The position numbers were made by a program, and so were the translations under genes. The notes under the pieces are model-generated. The model was not told the DNA's origin. It saw only the letters and a program-made list of their open reading frames with translations, and did no database searches. Of a stretch of 64,000 nucleotides of DNA, positions 42,903 through 55,984 are shown in pieces. The stretch comes from an uncultured Vicinamibacterales bacterium (GTDB lineage: Bacteria; Acidobacteriota; Vicinamibacteria; Vicinamibacterales; UBA8438): assembly GCA_958295905.1 (NCBI GenBank), contig OY282382.1:5204910-5268909 (forward strand). The letters run 5' to 3'. Each line of letters opens with the position of its first letter. The first letter of the stretch is position 1.

Positions 42903-44638
42903 ATGTCCGATGCGCAGATTGCCGCCCTGGAGCGGCGCCACGCCCACCTTCGGAGTCAGTTGGCCGCGGTCGGCGAGATGCGTTCAGGGACGCTGACGGA
43001 GCGGTGCCGCCGCTGCGGCAAGGCATCCTGTGGTTGCGCCGACCGGGGGGCCTCGGGACGCGGCCCGGTCCTGTCGCTGACGCGCAAGCAGGACGGCAAG
43101 ACGGTGACGCGGCTGATTCCGGCGGACGCGGGTGCGGAAGTCCAGGCGCAGAACGCGGAGTACCGGCGCTTCCGGGAGTTGTCGAAAGCGTTGATCGAGG
43201 TCAGCGATGCGCTGAGTGAAGCCCGGCTGGCGGCCGGGCGCCCGCGCCCCGCCGCTCCGCCGCCGCCCCCCGCCGCGGCGGAAAAAAAGGGGGCCCGGCG
43301 GAAGCGTTCGCGGCCGGGATCAACCTCAAGATTGCCACCGGGATCGCCGAACTCGTCGGACCGGGGGCGTCCGGGCAGGACTTCGAGGCCTTCGAACAAG
43401 CCGTCCGCCGCGGGGTGCTCGACGCCGCCGCGGGGGAGGTAGAGCACCAACTGAACGCGGACCGCACCGACTCCTGCGGCCCGACGGTGGTGTGCGCCTG
43501 CGGACAGACGGCGCGCTACGCCGGCCGCCGCCCGAAGACGTTCGGCACCGTACTGGGGCCGGTGACGCTGGAACGCGCCTACTACTACTGCGCCGCCTGC
43601 CGCGCGGGCGTGTGCCCGCGGGACCAAGCGTTGGGCCTGCACGGCACCGCGCTGTCCCCCGCCCTCACGCGGATGGTGGGACTGGTGGCGGCGGATGGGA
43701 GCTTCGCCGACGCGAGCGGGTTGTTGAGCGATTTGACCGGGATGCGCATCGGGGCCAAGCAGGTCGAGCGTACCGCCGAAGCGCTGGGATGCGCGGTCGC
43801 GGCCGACGAACGCGGGGTGGTCGAACCCGCCCCCGCCGCGGCGCCGACGATGTACCTCGGGTTGGACGGCACCGGGGTGCCGGTGCGCAAGTCCGAGACG
43901 GCCGGGCGGCGCGGCAAGCAGCCCGACGGTTCGGCCAAGACCCGCGAGGTCAAGCTGGTCACGGTGTGGACGGCGGAAACGCGCGACGGGGACGGCCTGC
44001 CCGTCCGGGACCGCGGTTCGGTCAGCTACAGCGCTGCGGTCGAGAGCGCGGCCGGCCGCGACGCCGACCCGCAGCCGTCCCCGTTCGCGCAACGGGCGTA
44101 CCGCGAAGCGCGGCGGCGCGGCTTCGACACCGCGTCGCGTCGCGTCGTCATCGGCGACGGGGCCGAGTGGATCTGGAATCTGTCCGCCGAACAGTTCCCC
44201 GGCGCCATCGAAATCGTCGACCTCTACCACGCCAAGGGGCATCTGTGCGATGTGGCCAAGGCCGTCTACGGCGCCGGCACGGACCTCGCCGCCCGGTGGG
44301 GCAAGGACCGGCGGGACGAGTTGGACGCGGGGCGGATCGGGGCGGTCCTGACCGCCCTGCGCCCCCACCGCCAGACCTGCGATGAAGCCCGCAAGTGTAT
44401 CGACTACCTGACCCGCAACCGCCACCGGATGCGCTATGCGGAGTTCCGCGCGTGGGGTCTTTGCGTGTCATCGGGCGTCGTCGAGGCGGGATGCAAACAC
44501 GCCATCGGCGCCCGGCTCAAGCGGGCCGGCATGCACTGGACGGTGGCCGGCGCCAACGCCATCATCGCCCTGCGGTGCTGCAAGCTCAGCGGCCGCTTCG
44601 AGGATTTCTGGGAACGACGAGCCGCAAAGGCCGCTTGA
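42903..44638 (+). CDS. ISKra4-family transposase, made by -1 frameshifting
   Basis: The first frame (42903-43442) starts MSDAQIAALERRHAHLRSQL and has CRRCGKASCGCADRG and SLTRKQDGKTVTRLIPA. The second frame ends at 44638 and has AFAAGINLKIATGIAELVGP, CACGQTARYAGRRPKTFGTV, LGLDGTGVPVRKSE, VVIGDGAEWIWNLS, IEIVDLYHAKGHL and VSSGVVEAGCKHAIGARLKR, the DDE-like core of ISKra4 transposases. A -1 slip at A-AAA-AAG (43283-43289) joins them into 578 aa with no stop between. The first frame alone runs into low-quality Arg/Ser-rich sequence after the slip, supporting real frameshifting. Confidence 0.88.
43283..43289 (+). promoter_or_regulatory. -1 ribosomal frameshift slippery heptamer
   Basis: A AAA AAG in the first transposase frame (GAA AAA AAG) is a canonical bacterial -1 slippery site inside a run of seven A. 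The G+C-rich GGGGGCCCGGCGGAAGCG that follows could form a stimulatory structure. It is the only place where frame one meets the coding-like part of frame two. Confidence 0.8.
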
Positions 44639-44737
44639 GGGGCATCTCACAAATCTGACGTGCACCCCCAGCTTTGCGAGCCCTCCCGGGGGTCGCGGCG
44701 GCACCGCAGCGCTCGATCCGCAAAGGCGAGATGCGCA

Positions 44738-45025
44738 TCAGACGATGACCGGTTCCCGCCGCACGGCCTGGAACGCCTTTCCCAGGCTGACGATGCGCGG
44801 TTCGATGCCCTCGGCGACGCCGACGTCGACGAGAACGACGTGATCCTCCCCATGATCGATCAGAGCGTCGATGCGTGCAACCAGCCCGGCGTGGCGGCGC
44901 CGGCTCAGCCGGCACTGGAAGACCGAGAGCTGCACCCATTCGCCGTATCCCTGCATCAGCTTGAACACGCGGCGCCACCGTTTGGGGTCGGCGATGTCGT
45001 AGACGACGATGTAGAGGTGCTCCAC
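44738..45025 (-). CDS. cas2: CRISPR-associated endonuclease Cas2
   Basis: Cas2 (95 aa), the structural partner of Cas1 in spacer integration. The ferredoxin-like N-terminus is LYIVVYDIADPKRWRRVFKL with the conserved Asp of strand 1, followed by YGEWVQLSVFQCRLS. The C-terminal part DHVVLVDVGVAEGIE is typical. It starts 4 nt after the cas4-cas1 stop on the same strand and is the last gene of that arm. Confidence 0.95.
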   Translation of the reverse strand: MEHLYIVVYDIADPKRWRRVFKLMQGYGEWVQLSVFQCRLSRRRHAGLVARIDALIDHGEDHVVLVDVGVAEGIEPRIVSLGKAFQAVRREPVIV

Positions 45026-45029
45026 GGGT

Positions 45030-46739
45030 TCACCGGGTGGTGAAGTTCGGATACTCGGGCAGTTCGCCGAGGAGGAAGCGGCCGAAGAGCCGGGCCTGCA
45101 TCTCCATGAGGCGGCGGTAGCTGACCCGGTAGCCGAACAGCGGGTGGACGACCTCGTGGCCGAGACGGCGTTCGTAGGTGCCGATGAAGCGCCGGCGGCC
45201 GTCGGGGGTCAGGTTGACGGCGCCGGCGGCGATCCTGAAATCGGTCGGCCGCACCTCGCCGTTGTTGATGGCCTGCACGACCACCGAGTCGGCGATCAGA
45301 GGGCGGAACGGCTCCATCAGGTCGAGGGCCAGCCCCGGCCGGCCGTAGCGGGCCTGGTGGTAGAGGCCGCGGAAGGGGTCGAACCCGACCGAGGCCAACG
45401 CCACCGTCCACGAGCGCGCCAGCAGCGAGTACGCGAACGAGAGCAGGGCGTTGACGGGGTCGGTCGGCGGGCGGCGGTTTCGCGTCCGAAAGTCGAACCC
45501 GAGCTCGCCGGCCCCGGACTCGTCCGGCAACATGGCGCCGAAGGCCCGGAAGTAGCGCGCGGCGGCGGCGCCTTCGACGCCGAGCAGTTCCGCCAACGAC
45601 GTGACGCGGGGGGGACGACGGCTGTCGCTCTTCAGGTCGACGAGCACGGGCTGGCTGCTGGCGTCGCGCTTCCAGTTCCGCCGCAGCAGCGTGCGGCAGT
45701 TCTGGATCTTCGCGCCGACCAGCCCCTTGGCGAATCGCAGGCAGGTCGCCTCGTCGAAGCTGGCGCGGTACTGGGCGGTGCGCAGCTCGACGTTCTTGTG
45801 GCCGTTACCCGCGGTATGTCCGAAGAACCAACCGCCGAAACTGTGCCACGTGACGGGGATGTCCCGCCACATCAGCTCGTGCAGGCACGGCGTGGTGACG
45901 TAGATGTTCCCCATCAGGATGACCTGCGAGGTCTCGTCCAGCCGCGCCGTCGCGACCTTCTCGTCGTCGATGGTCACGACCAGAGTCTCTCCCGATTTCG
46001 CCACCTTGGCGTGGCGCGCCTGCACGTAGAGCGGCAGAGCTTCCGTGCAGGGCACGGCGATCGGCCGCGGAGCCGCCGTCGTACGGGTCAGACGGTTGAC
46101 CTCGTCCGGCAGGCAGATCCCGACCAGCGAGCAGCGCGGACACTTGGGACTGTCTTCGAGCGGCGGCGGGATGACGCCTTCCGTGGCGACGCGCCGCAAC
46201 CCGTCGACCGCTTCGTGCGTGGCGGCGACGAGATCGTCGTCGAACGCCACCCGCACGCGCTCGCGGCTGCCGACGAAGTAGAGCACCCCGTCGGTGCAGT
46301 CGTAGCCGTGCTCGCGCAGCAGCAGGCCCTGCACGCAGAGTTGCACCCGCTCGGGATCGTGCGCTCCCCGTTCGACATGGGGCCGTTTGCCGCGCTTGTA
46401 GTCGACCGGCGTCACCCGGCCGCCGTCCGATTCTATGAGGTCCAGCCGCGCGATCAGTCCCAGGCGGCGGGACGACAAGGTGATCGATCGCGCGTGCAGC
46501 CGGGGAGCCTCTTCGACCCGCGCCGGCGCCGGCAGCGACCCGCCGTCGCGGTTGACCCTCCGGTGGGCGTGGCGGCCCTCGACGGTGTCCGCGGAGTCGG
46601 CCCACTCGCTCTGCACCCACTCGAGATAGGCGAGCCGCGGACAGTAGACGTACTCGTTGACCATGCGCGCCGGCACGAGGGGCGCATCGGCCGGCGGGTG
46701 CGGAATCGACGGCGGCGCCCGGTGGTCCGGAGCTGGCAC
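45030..46739 (-). CDS. cas4-cas1: Cas4-Cas1 fusion protein (subtype I-G adaptation)
   Basis: Fusion of 569 aa. The Cas4 part (about 1-200) has ARMVNEYVYCPRLAYLEWVQ with the first cluster Cys, RVTPVDYKRGKRP with the RecB-type D..K nuclease residues, and CPRCSLVGICLPDE with three more Cys for an iron-sulfur cluster. The Cas1 part (about 225-569) has IYVTTPCLHELMWRDIPVTW, PVNALLSFAYSLLARSW, and GFDPFRGLYHQARYGRPGLA with LDLMEPFRPLIADS carrying the metal ligands. The GTG at 46739 has a GGGAGG site 5 nt upstream; ATG 46664 would cut the family-typical PARM lead-in. Cas4-Cas1 fusions are characteristic of subtype I-G. Confidence 0.95.
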   Translation of the reverse strand: MPAPDHRAPPSIPHPPADAPLVPARMVNEYVYCPRLAYLEWVQSEWADSADTVEGRHAHRRVNRDGGSLPAPARVEEAPRLHARSITLSSRRLGLIARLDLIESDGGRVTPVDYKRGKRPHVERGAHDPERVQLCVQGLLLREHGYDCTDGVLYFVGSRERVRVAFDDDLVAATHEAVDGLRRVATEGVIPPPLEDSPKCPRCSLVGICLPDEVNRLTRTTAAPRPIAVPCTEALPLYVQARHAKVAKSGETLVVTIDDEKVATARLDETSQVILMGNIYVTTPCLHELMWRDIPVTWHSFGGWFFGHTAGNGHKNVELRTAQYRASFDEATCLRFAKGLVGAKIQNCRTLLRRNWKRDASSQPVLVDLKSDSRRPPRVTSLAELLGVEGAAAARYFRAFGAMLPDESGAGELGFDFRTRNRRPPTDPVNALLSFAYSLLARSWTVALASVGFDPFRGLYHQARYGRPGLALDLMEPFRPLIADSVVVQAINNGEVRPTDFRIAAGAVNLTPDGRRRFIGTYERRLGHEVVHPLFGYRVSYRRLMEMQARLFGRFLLGELPEYPNFTTR

Positions 46740-46854
46740 GGCACCTCCCGATATCCGATGTTCGGTATACGGGTTGTTTCGGCAGTTCGGACCGTCCACC
46801 ATAGGGCGTCCCGCTCCTCGGCAGCCCGTGGCGAACCCCGCGCCGCACCGAGAA

Positions 46855-47050
46855 AGAACGCCCGTGGCCTGACAAGGCGTGAGGGGGGCGCGTATTCCTG
46901 TGAACAGGTCCCGACGTTTCGCGGCGTCGGGGTGTTCGGCGTCCCCGATCATGACCGTTTGGGCATAGATCGCCGACGAACACGCCGTCAGGCGGGATGC
47001 ATCGCCGCTCCAATACAAGCGGGACTTTCGCCACGGGCTGTCAGGCGCGC
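46855..47050. repeat. dispersed repeat family A, copy 2, in the cas4-cas1/vapC gap
   Basis: Order: GCCTGACAAGGCGTGAGG, GAACAGGTCCCGACGTTTCG, CGGCGTCCCCGATCATGACC, GTTTGGGCATAGATCGCC, CAGGCGGGATGCATCGCCGC, GACTTTCGCCACGGGCTGTC. It is the reverse complement of copy 1 (1.9-2.1 kb), and its outer parts match copy 3 (57.9-58.07 kb). The 436-nt gap holds otherwise only the cas4-cas1 leader. Confidence 0.85.
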
Positions 47051-47175
47051 CGTGGCGAGCGGGTCGGAGTCGGAACCCGCGCCGTGCGTGAGGGTCGGTG
47101 GCGGCTGCCGGACGTCAGAAGCGCCGTGGCGAGCGGGACGCCGATCGATCTCCGCGACTCGTCGGGAAGGTCCCG

Positions 47176-47586
47176 TCAGGACGGCTCCGCCGGCGTCACC
47201 AGCTTCACCGATGGGAAGTAGAAGCGGTAACGGCCGACGTCCCTGGTGACGAGCGTCAAACCGTCCGTCGCCGCGTGGGCGCCGATGTAGAAGTCGGGCA
47301 GCGGCGAGGCCCGCACGCCTCCGCGGCGGCGGTAGCGCAGAAAGGCCCTCCCCGCCAGGAAGGCGGCGCCGTAGGGCAGCGCCAGCCGGGCGAGCATGAG
47401 GGCGTCGAGATGGCGGTCGAGGGCGCCGGGGTCGGCGAACGCCACAGAGGTCTCGGCGTACACGATGGGGTTGATGCCGACGCTGCCCGTCACGAGCGCG
47501 TCACGAATCGCCTGTTCCGACCACGACCGCCACGTCGCATCGTCGGTGAAGATGTCGAGCAGGACGTTCGTGTCGACCAGGAACAC
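47176..47586 (-). CDS. vapC: PIN-domain toxin (VapC family)
   Basis: A 136-residue PIN nuclease: MFLVDTNVLLDIFTDDATWR carries the first Asp, YAETSVAF the conserved Glu, LPDFYIGAHAATDGLTLVTRD the third and fourth acidic residues, and RYRFYFPSVKLV closes the fold. VapC toxins cut tRNA or rRNA. The GTG start directly follows the vapB stop (TGAGTG). It lies between the two arms of the cas locus and may stabilise it. Confidence 0.92.
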   Translation of the reverse strand: MFLVDTNVLLDIFTDDATWRSWSEQAIRDALVTGSVGINPIVYAETSVAFADPGALDRHLDALMLARLALPYGAAFLAGRAFLRYRRRGGVRASPLPDFYIGAHAATDGLTLVTRDVGRYRFYFPSVKLVTPAEPS

Positions 47587-47817
47587 TCACTCGTCCCCGC
47601 GCGTGATCCGCATCACGTCGTCGGTGCCGATGTCGCCGGCGGCGGCGCCGCGCGCCGCGCGCAGCCGCCGCTCGATGAGCGCCCGCTTGCTCAACGCCGG
47701 ACGGAGCACCACGCAGCCGTCGGCCTCTTCGAAGGTGACCTCGGTATTGGGAAGCAGGCCGAACTTCAGCCGCAGCCGCTGCGGAATGGTCACCTGGCCC
47801 TTGGCGGTGATTTTCAT
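47587..47817 (-). CDS. vapB: AbrB-fold antitoxin (VapB family)
   Basis: A 76-residue antitoxin with an N-terminal swapped-hairpin AbrB DNA-binding domain (MKITAKGQVTIPQRLRLKFG, NTEVTFEEADGCVVLRPA) and a charged C-terminal tail that would bind VapC. The two genes abut with no gap. A palindrome overlaps its upstream region. Confidence 0.93.
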   Translation of the reverse strand: MKITAKGQVTIPQRLRLKFGLLPNTEVTFEEADGCVVLRPALSKRALIERRLRAARGAAAGDIGTDDVMRITRGDE

Positions 47818-47824
47818 TTGTCGA

Positions 47825-47842
47825 AGTATTACTAGTTAAACT
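47825..47842. promoter_or_regulatory. candidate VapB operator/promoter element
   Basis: AGTATTACTAGTTAAACT is an imperfect palindrome centred on CTAG, 8 nt upstream of the vapB start in an A+T-rich patch. TAATACT on the minus strand could be a -10 element. Autorepression through such palindromes is usual for vapBC operons; here it is inferred. Confidence 0.4.
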
Positions 47843-47893
47843 CTTACATAATGGTAGACCGACGTCAAGGACGCCGGCCCGCCGGGGCAGGAC

Positions 47894-48054
47894 CATCCCA
47901 CGCTCCGCCCCCGCCGTGCGCAGGCAGCATCGTGGCGGGTCCTGGGGCTCCGGACGTGCGGAATCGTGGGTCTCACGCGGCGCCGGCCGGTCGGCAAGAC
48001 GGTGGCGACCCCAAGAATCGGGGGCGGGCCGTCACGCGCCGTCAGCGTGGGATG
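47894..48054. mobile_element. MITE family C, copy 3 (161 bp)
   Basis: Perfect 11-bp inverted ends CATCCCACGCT (47894-47904) and AGCGTGGGATG (48044-48054), interior as in copies 1 and 2. It occupies most of the divergent gap between vapB and cas3. Confidence 0.87.
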
Positions 48055-48120
48055 CCCTGCCCGCCGGGGGTAGTAGCGTGTCCGAAATGATGAGCCGGCG
48101 GCGGCGTCAGGCGGAATCCA

Positions 48121-48150
48121 TTGACAGGATCTGACAACCAGCCGTGTCAA
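48121..48150 (+). promoter_or_regulatory. inverted repeat in the cas3 promoter region
   Basis: TTGACA (48121-48126) and TGTCAA (48145-48150) are inverted copies 18 nt apart, just upstream of the cas operon. TTGACA is a perfect -35 hexamer, but no good -10 is visible at 17 nt; TAGGAT at 48165-48170 is a possible alternative -10. It could be an operator. Confidence 0.35.
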
Positions 48151-48196
48151 CCTGCCCCGTGAGGTAGGATTGGCTTCTTCGCGGAACCGCCGCCCG

Positions 48197-50772
48197 ATGA
48201 ATCGCTTGGACAGCGCCACCCTCTATCGCATCGCGCTCGGAGACCACCGGCGCCCCGACCCGTGGCAATCGGCCCTCGCGACCGATGCGTGGCCGCGGGT
48301 CCTGGTTGCGCCGACCGGCTCGGGAAAGACGGCCGCGGTAACGCTCGGCTGGGCCGCACACCGGTTGCGGAGCCCCGACCGGACGCCCCGCCGACTGGTC
48401 TGGTGCCTGCCCATGCGGACGCTCGTCGAGCAGACGGCGGAGGTGGTCAAGAAATGGTTCGGCAGGTTGGCGGCCCACGCCGACGGGGCGGGGCTGCTCC
48501 CCCGGCCGGACGACGTGCACGTACTCATGGGCGGGGTGGACACCGCCGGCTGGCTCGAGACGCCGGAGCGTCCTGCGGTGATTGTGGGCACCCAGGACAT
48601 GCTGCTGAGCCGTGCGCTGATGCGCGGCTATGCCTCCTCCCGCGCGATCTGGCCGATGGAGTTCGCCCTCCTGCACGTGGACGCGCAGTGGGTGTTCGAC
48701 GAGGTGCAACTGATGGGCGCGGGCCGCGCGACGTCCGCCCAGCTCGAAGCGTTCCGCCGAACCGACGCGGACCGGGCGCGGCGAGAAGACGGCCCGCCGG
48801 CAAGACCCGCCCGCAGCCTGTGGATCTCGGCGACGCTCGACCCGAAGTGGCTCGCCACCGTGGACCATCCCGCGCCGGCCGCGGCATCGGTCGTCAAGGT
48901 CGATCCGACCGAGGCCTCCGACAGCAGACTCGCAAGCTTGGCGCGCGCTGCCAAGAAGTTGACGCGTTCACCCGTGGCGCCGTCGTCGCCGAAGAAGGCG
49001 GATCTCGCCGACTACGTCGGCCGGCTCGCAGACGCCGTCGCGGCCAAGCACCGCGACGGACTGCTGACGCTCGCCGTCGTCAATCGCGTGGACCGGGCAC
49101 AGGCGCTTCACCAAGCCCTCCAGAAGCTGTCCAAGCGGAAGACATCGGCGCCCACCCTGGCGCTCGTCCACTCGCGCTTCCGCCCCGCCGACCGCCGGCG
49201 CGAGATGGACAAGTTGCTCGGGACCGGCGGCGGGAATCCGCACGGCCGCATCGTCGTCGCCACGCAGGCGGTCGAAGCGGGCGTAGACATCTCCGCTGCG
49301 GTCATGTTCACGGAACTCGCCCCGTGGTCGTCGATGGTCCAGCGCTTCGGCCGCGCCAACCGCCGCGCGGAACTTCCCCACGGCGCGGACGTGCATTGGA
49401 TCGACCTGCTCCGGGCGGCGAACGACGGCGCGGCCTCGGACAAGGATGCAGCCGAGCTGGCGATTCCCTACGCCGTTGCGGAACTGCACGCCGCGCGCGA
49501 CCAGTTGACCGGATTGAGCGATGTGGCGCCGGTGCATCTGCCTCCGCCGAATGACGTCGAGCCGCCACGCCGGGTCATCCGCCGCAAGGACCTCGACGAT
49601 CTCTTCGACACGGACCCGGATCTGACCGGCTTCGACGTCGACGTGTCACCGTACGTCCGCGACGCCGACGACACGGATATCCGGGTCTTCTGGCGTGACC
49701 TCTCGACGGTGGGCGACGACCCGCCGCGTCCCCGCCGCCAGGAGTTGTGCGCGGTGTCTATTGGCGCTGCCAGAACGTGGCTGTCGAAGCTGCGGACGCG
49801 CAGCAAGGGAAAGATCCTGGTATTCCAGCGTGACCCGCAGTGGCGGCGCCGGGACGGCCGGACCGGCGCTACCCCGCCAGGATGGACGCCGTTCCGAGAT
49901 CAGCCATGGCCGGGACTGATACTGCTCGCCGATCGGAACGCCGGAGGCTACCGGGAGCACGTCGGATTCACGGGCGATCCGAAGGACGCGCCGGAACCCG
50001 TCGCCGATCCGACCGATCCGACCGAGCGTGCGGCGCTGGACGGTTCCGACTCTATGCCGTCGAACGAGACCGAGGGGCATGACGAGGATCCGCTGAGCGA
50101 AGTCGACACCACCGTTCCGCTCGCCGATCACCTCCGGCACGTCGTCGCTGAAGCAGGAGAGCTGTGCAGCGCGCTCGACGCGGACCCCGGCTCGCGGACG
50201 GCCTTTGCCCGTGCCGCTCGTTGGCACGATCTCGGTAAGGCCCACGAGGTCTTCCAGGACACGATGCGCCGCGGCCTCGGCGGCCGGGACGTCGCTCCCG
50301 ACGTGCTGCTCGCGAAGACGGTCGAGTCCGCTCGGCACGATCGGGCCTATTTCCGCCACGAGCTCGCATCCGCCCTGGCGTTTCTCGCCCACGAACGCTG
50401 GTCGCGCGACGCCGATCTAACCGCCTATCTGATCGCCGCTCACCACGGCAAGGTGAGGATGAACCTCCGCGCGCTGCCCCGAGAGGCGCCGCCGACGGGC
50501 GCCGACCGGGCGGGGGCGCGCTTCGCCCGGGGCGTCTGGGAAGGCGACGAACTGCCTCCCTTCGATCTGAACGGCGGCGAGCACTGGGAGGGCGGCAGCT
50601 TGCTCCTCTCCATCATGGAACTCGGCTGGGACGAGGTCTCCCACGAAAGCTGGACCGAACGCACCCGCGAGCTGCTTGCGGGATTCGGGCCGTTCCGCCT
50701 CGCCTGGCTCGAGACCCTGCTGCGGGTCGCCGACTGGCGGGCATCCGCCAAGGAGCGCAAGGGGGAGTCCGG

Positions 50773-50797
<25 letters not shown>
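48197..50797 (+). CDS. cas3: CRISPR-associated helicase/nuclease Cas3 (C-terminal HD domain)
   Basis: Cas3 (866 aa) degrades target DNA recruited by Cascade. Superfamily 2 helicase first: Walker A VLVAPTGSGKTAAV, DEAD-type box WVFDEVQLMGAG (DEVQ), motif III LWISATL, motif V IVVATQAVEAGVDIS and motif VI MVQRFGRANR. The HD domain is at the C-terminus with ARWHDLGKAHEVFQ and IAAHHGKVRMNLRALP. This helicase-then-HD order is the I-G (formerly I-U) arrangement. The ATG at 48197 is used; a TTG at 48170 with GAGG 5 nt upstream would add nine residues. It overlaps csx17 by 25 nt. Confidence 0.93.
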
Positions 50798-54244
<3,447 letters not shown>

Positions 54245-54248
54245 GCGC

Positions 54249-55979
54249 ATGTTCGCACTCGCCTTCCGCTTCCCCGCCGGCCGGTACCATGCGACCCCCT
54301 GGGGCCGCAACGTCAACGAAGCGGACGTTGCGTGGCCGCCTGAGCCGTGGCGTCTGCTGCGCGCGTTGATTGCCGCCTACCGGCGCAAGGGCGACCGTGC
54401 GCGCTGGTCGGAAAGCGACCTTGCTTCGCTGATTGACACGCTCGCAGAGTCGTTGCCGGAGTACAGCCTGCCGACCGGCGCGATCCACGCCCACACGCGT
54501 CACTACATGCCGACCGGCGGGCTCGACAAGGGACGACCGAAGACCACGCTCGTCTTCGACGCCTTCGTTCGACTGCCCGGCGGCTCGACGCTGGTCGCCG
54601 CTTGGCCGCGCGTGACACTCGAACCCGAGCCCTTCGCACTCGCCGCGGATCTCGCCAACGCCCTCGGCTATCTCGGGCGGGCGGAGAGCTGGACGGAATG
54701 CCGAGCGCTGCCGGAAATGGCCGGCGCCGTCAATTGCCGGCCTCTCGACGAGGGTGTGACCGGGGATCCCCTGCGGCTGCTTGCGCCACTCAGCCCCGAC
54801 GCCTACTCGGCCGAGCGCCAGCGGATCCTGGACGACATGAAGCGTCAGATCCTCGCGACAGCCAAGCGTGTACCCACGGAGCGACGGCTCAGCGCGGACC
54901 TCGACAAGGCGCTGCGGAGCAAAGGACGGAAAGCGCACACGCTGCCCGAGCGCCTCGTCGACGCCCTTGCGCTCGACACGGCGGACTATCAGGACCGCGG
55001 CTGGAGTCGCCCGCCGGCGGCCCGCGAGGTGATCTACACGCGCGCGCCGGACGCCGCCCCGGGGGTGGTTCCCAAGCGTCTGATTCGCCCCCGCCCCCCG
55101 CGAACAGCGCGCGACCTGCCGACCGTCGCCCGCTTCCTCCTGGCTGGCCGGCCGCGTCCCCGCATCGAGGACGCCGTCACGATTGGCGAACTCATGCGCC
55201 GCGCGGCACTCGCGCAGTTCGGCTGGCGAAGAGACGAGGCCGCGGCTCGTTGGATTCCAAAGGCGCCTTGGGAGATTTCAGGCCGGGACTCCGACGGGAA
55301 GCCTCTGAGGGATCCGTCGCACGCCCACGCGTTCTGGCTGCCGGAGGATGCGGAGGGGGACGGCCGGATCGATCACGTGTCGGTGTTCATCGCCGGCGGT
55401 ATCCACGACGATGTTCGCGCCAAGCTCGACCGCATCACCCGCCTGTGGCTCGCACCGAAGCAGCGATCGGAAGACGTCGACGCCGAGCCCGGAAGCGTGA
55501 CGGAATGGCGGCTCGCGCTGGAAGGCTTCGGCAGACCGGCCGATTTCGCCGGCGGTGCGCGCATCTTCGCCGCGTCCGACCGGTGGCGGAGCCTGACGCC
55601 GTTCCTGGCGGCCGGGCACCTCAAGGCGTCCGGCTACCCCGGCGAGGTACGACGGCTGCTGAAACGCCGCGGGTTGGGCGCGACCGACGTCGCGGTGACG
55701 GAGCTCAAGACGATCGACGTCGGCGGAACCGAGCGACGCGCCATCCATTTTCACCGCTTTCGTTCCCGTGGCCGCGAAATGCGGCCGGACGCCGCCGGCG
55801 CCTTACTCAGAATCGTGTTACCGGAACCGCTTGAAGGCCCGCTGGCCATCGGATACGGTAGCCACTTCGGCTTGGGGCTCTTCGTCCCAGAGCGGGACGA
55901 AGACTCGATTGGCGCCAATCCGCGCCACGGCGCGCATGCTCCGGAGCCCTCGCGTCACGAACGCCGAGGATCACGATAA
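54249..55979 (+). CDS. csb2: Csb2 (Cas5-Cas6 fusion)
   Basis: A 576-residue protein of the GSU0054 type that combines the Cas5 crRNA 5'-handle binder and the Cas6 processing RNase of subtype I-G. The N-terminus is MFALAFRFPAGRYHATPWGR with WPPEPWRLLRALIAAYRRKG. Middle: AHTRHYMPTGG. C-terminal half: SHAHAFWLPEDAEGDGRIDH, ALEGFGRPADF, and the glycine-rich Cas6-like loop IGYGSHFGLGLFVP. His residues suitable for RNA cleavage are present, but the catalytic one is not identifiable by eye. It is the last confident gene of the cas operon. Confidence 0.94.
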   Translation: MFALAFRFPAGRYHATPWGRNVNEADVAWPPEPWRLLRALIAAYRRKGDRARWSESDLASLIDTLAESLPEYSLPTGAIHAHTRHYMPTGGLDKGRPKTTLVFDAFVRLPGGSTLVAAWPRVTLEPEPFALAADLANALGYLGRAESWTECRALPEMAGAVNCRPLDEGVTGDPLRLLAPLSPDAYSAERQRILDDMKRQILATAKRVPTERRLSADLDKALRSKGRKAHTLPERLVDALALDTADYQDRGWSRPPAAREVIYTRAPDAAPGVVPKRLIRPRPPRTARDLPTVARFLLAGRPRPRIEDAVTIGELMRRAALAQFGWRRDEAAARWIPKAPWEISGRDSDGKPLRDPSHAHAFWLPEDAEGDGRIDHVSVFIAGGIHDDVRAKLDRITRLWLAPKQRSEDVDAEPGSVTEWRLALEGFGRPADFAGGARIFAASDRWRSLTPFLAAGHLKASGYPGEVRRLLKRRGLGATDVAVTELKTIDVGGTERRAIHFHRFRSRGREMRPDAAGALLRIVLPEPLEGPLAIGYGSHFGLGLFVPERDEDSIGANPRHGAHAPEPSRHERRGSR

Positions 55980-55984
55980 CCGCG

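Larger units (their letters stand above)
42790..44669 (+). mobile_element. ISKra4-family insertion sequence
   Basis: Bounded by 21-bp inverted repeats: GGGGGTGCACGTCAGATTTG at 42790 and its complement ending at 44669. One transposase locus in two overlapping frames fills it. It inserted at or beside the end of MITE C copy 2. No target duplication is obvious at these exact ends. It lies between larB and cas2, so it helps separate the array from the cas genes. Confidence 0.88.
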
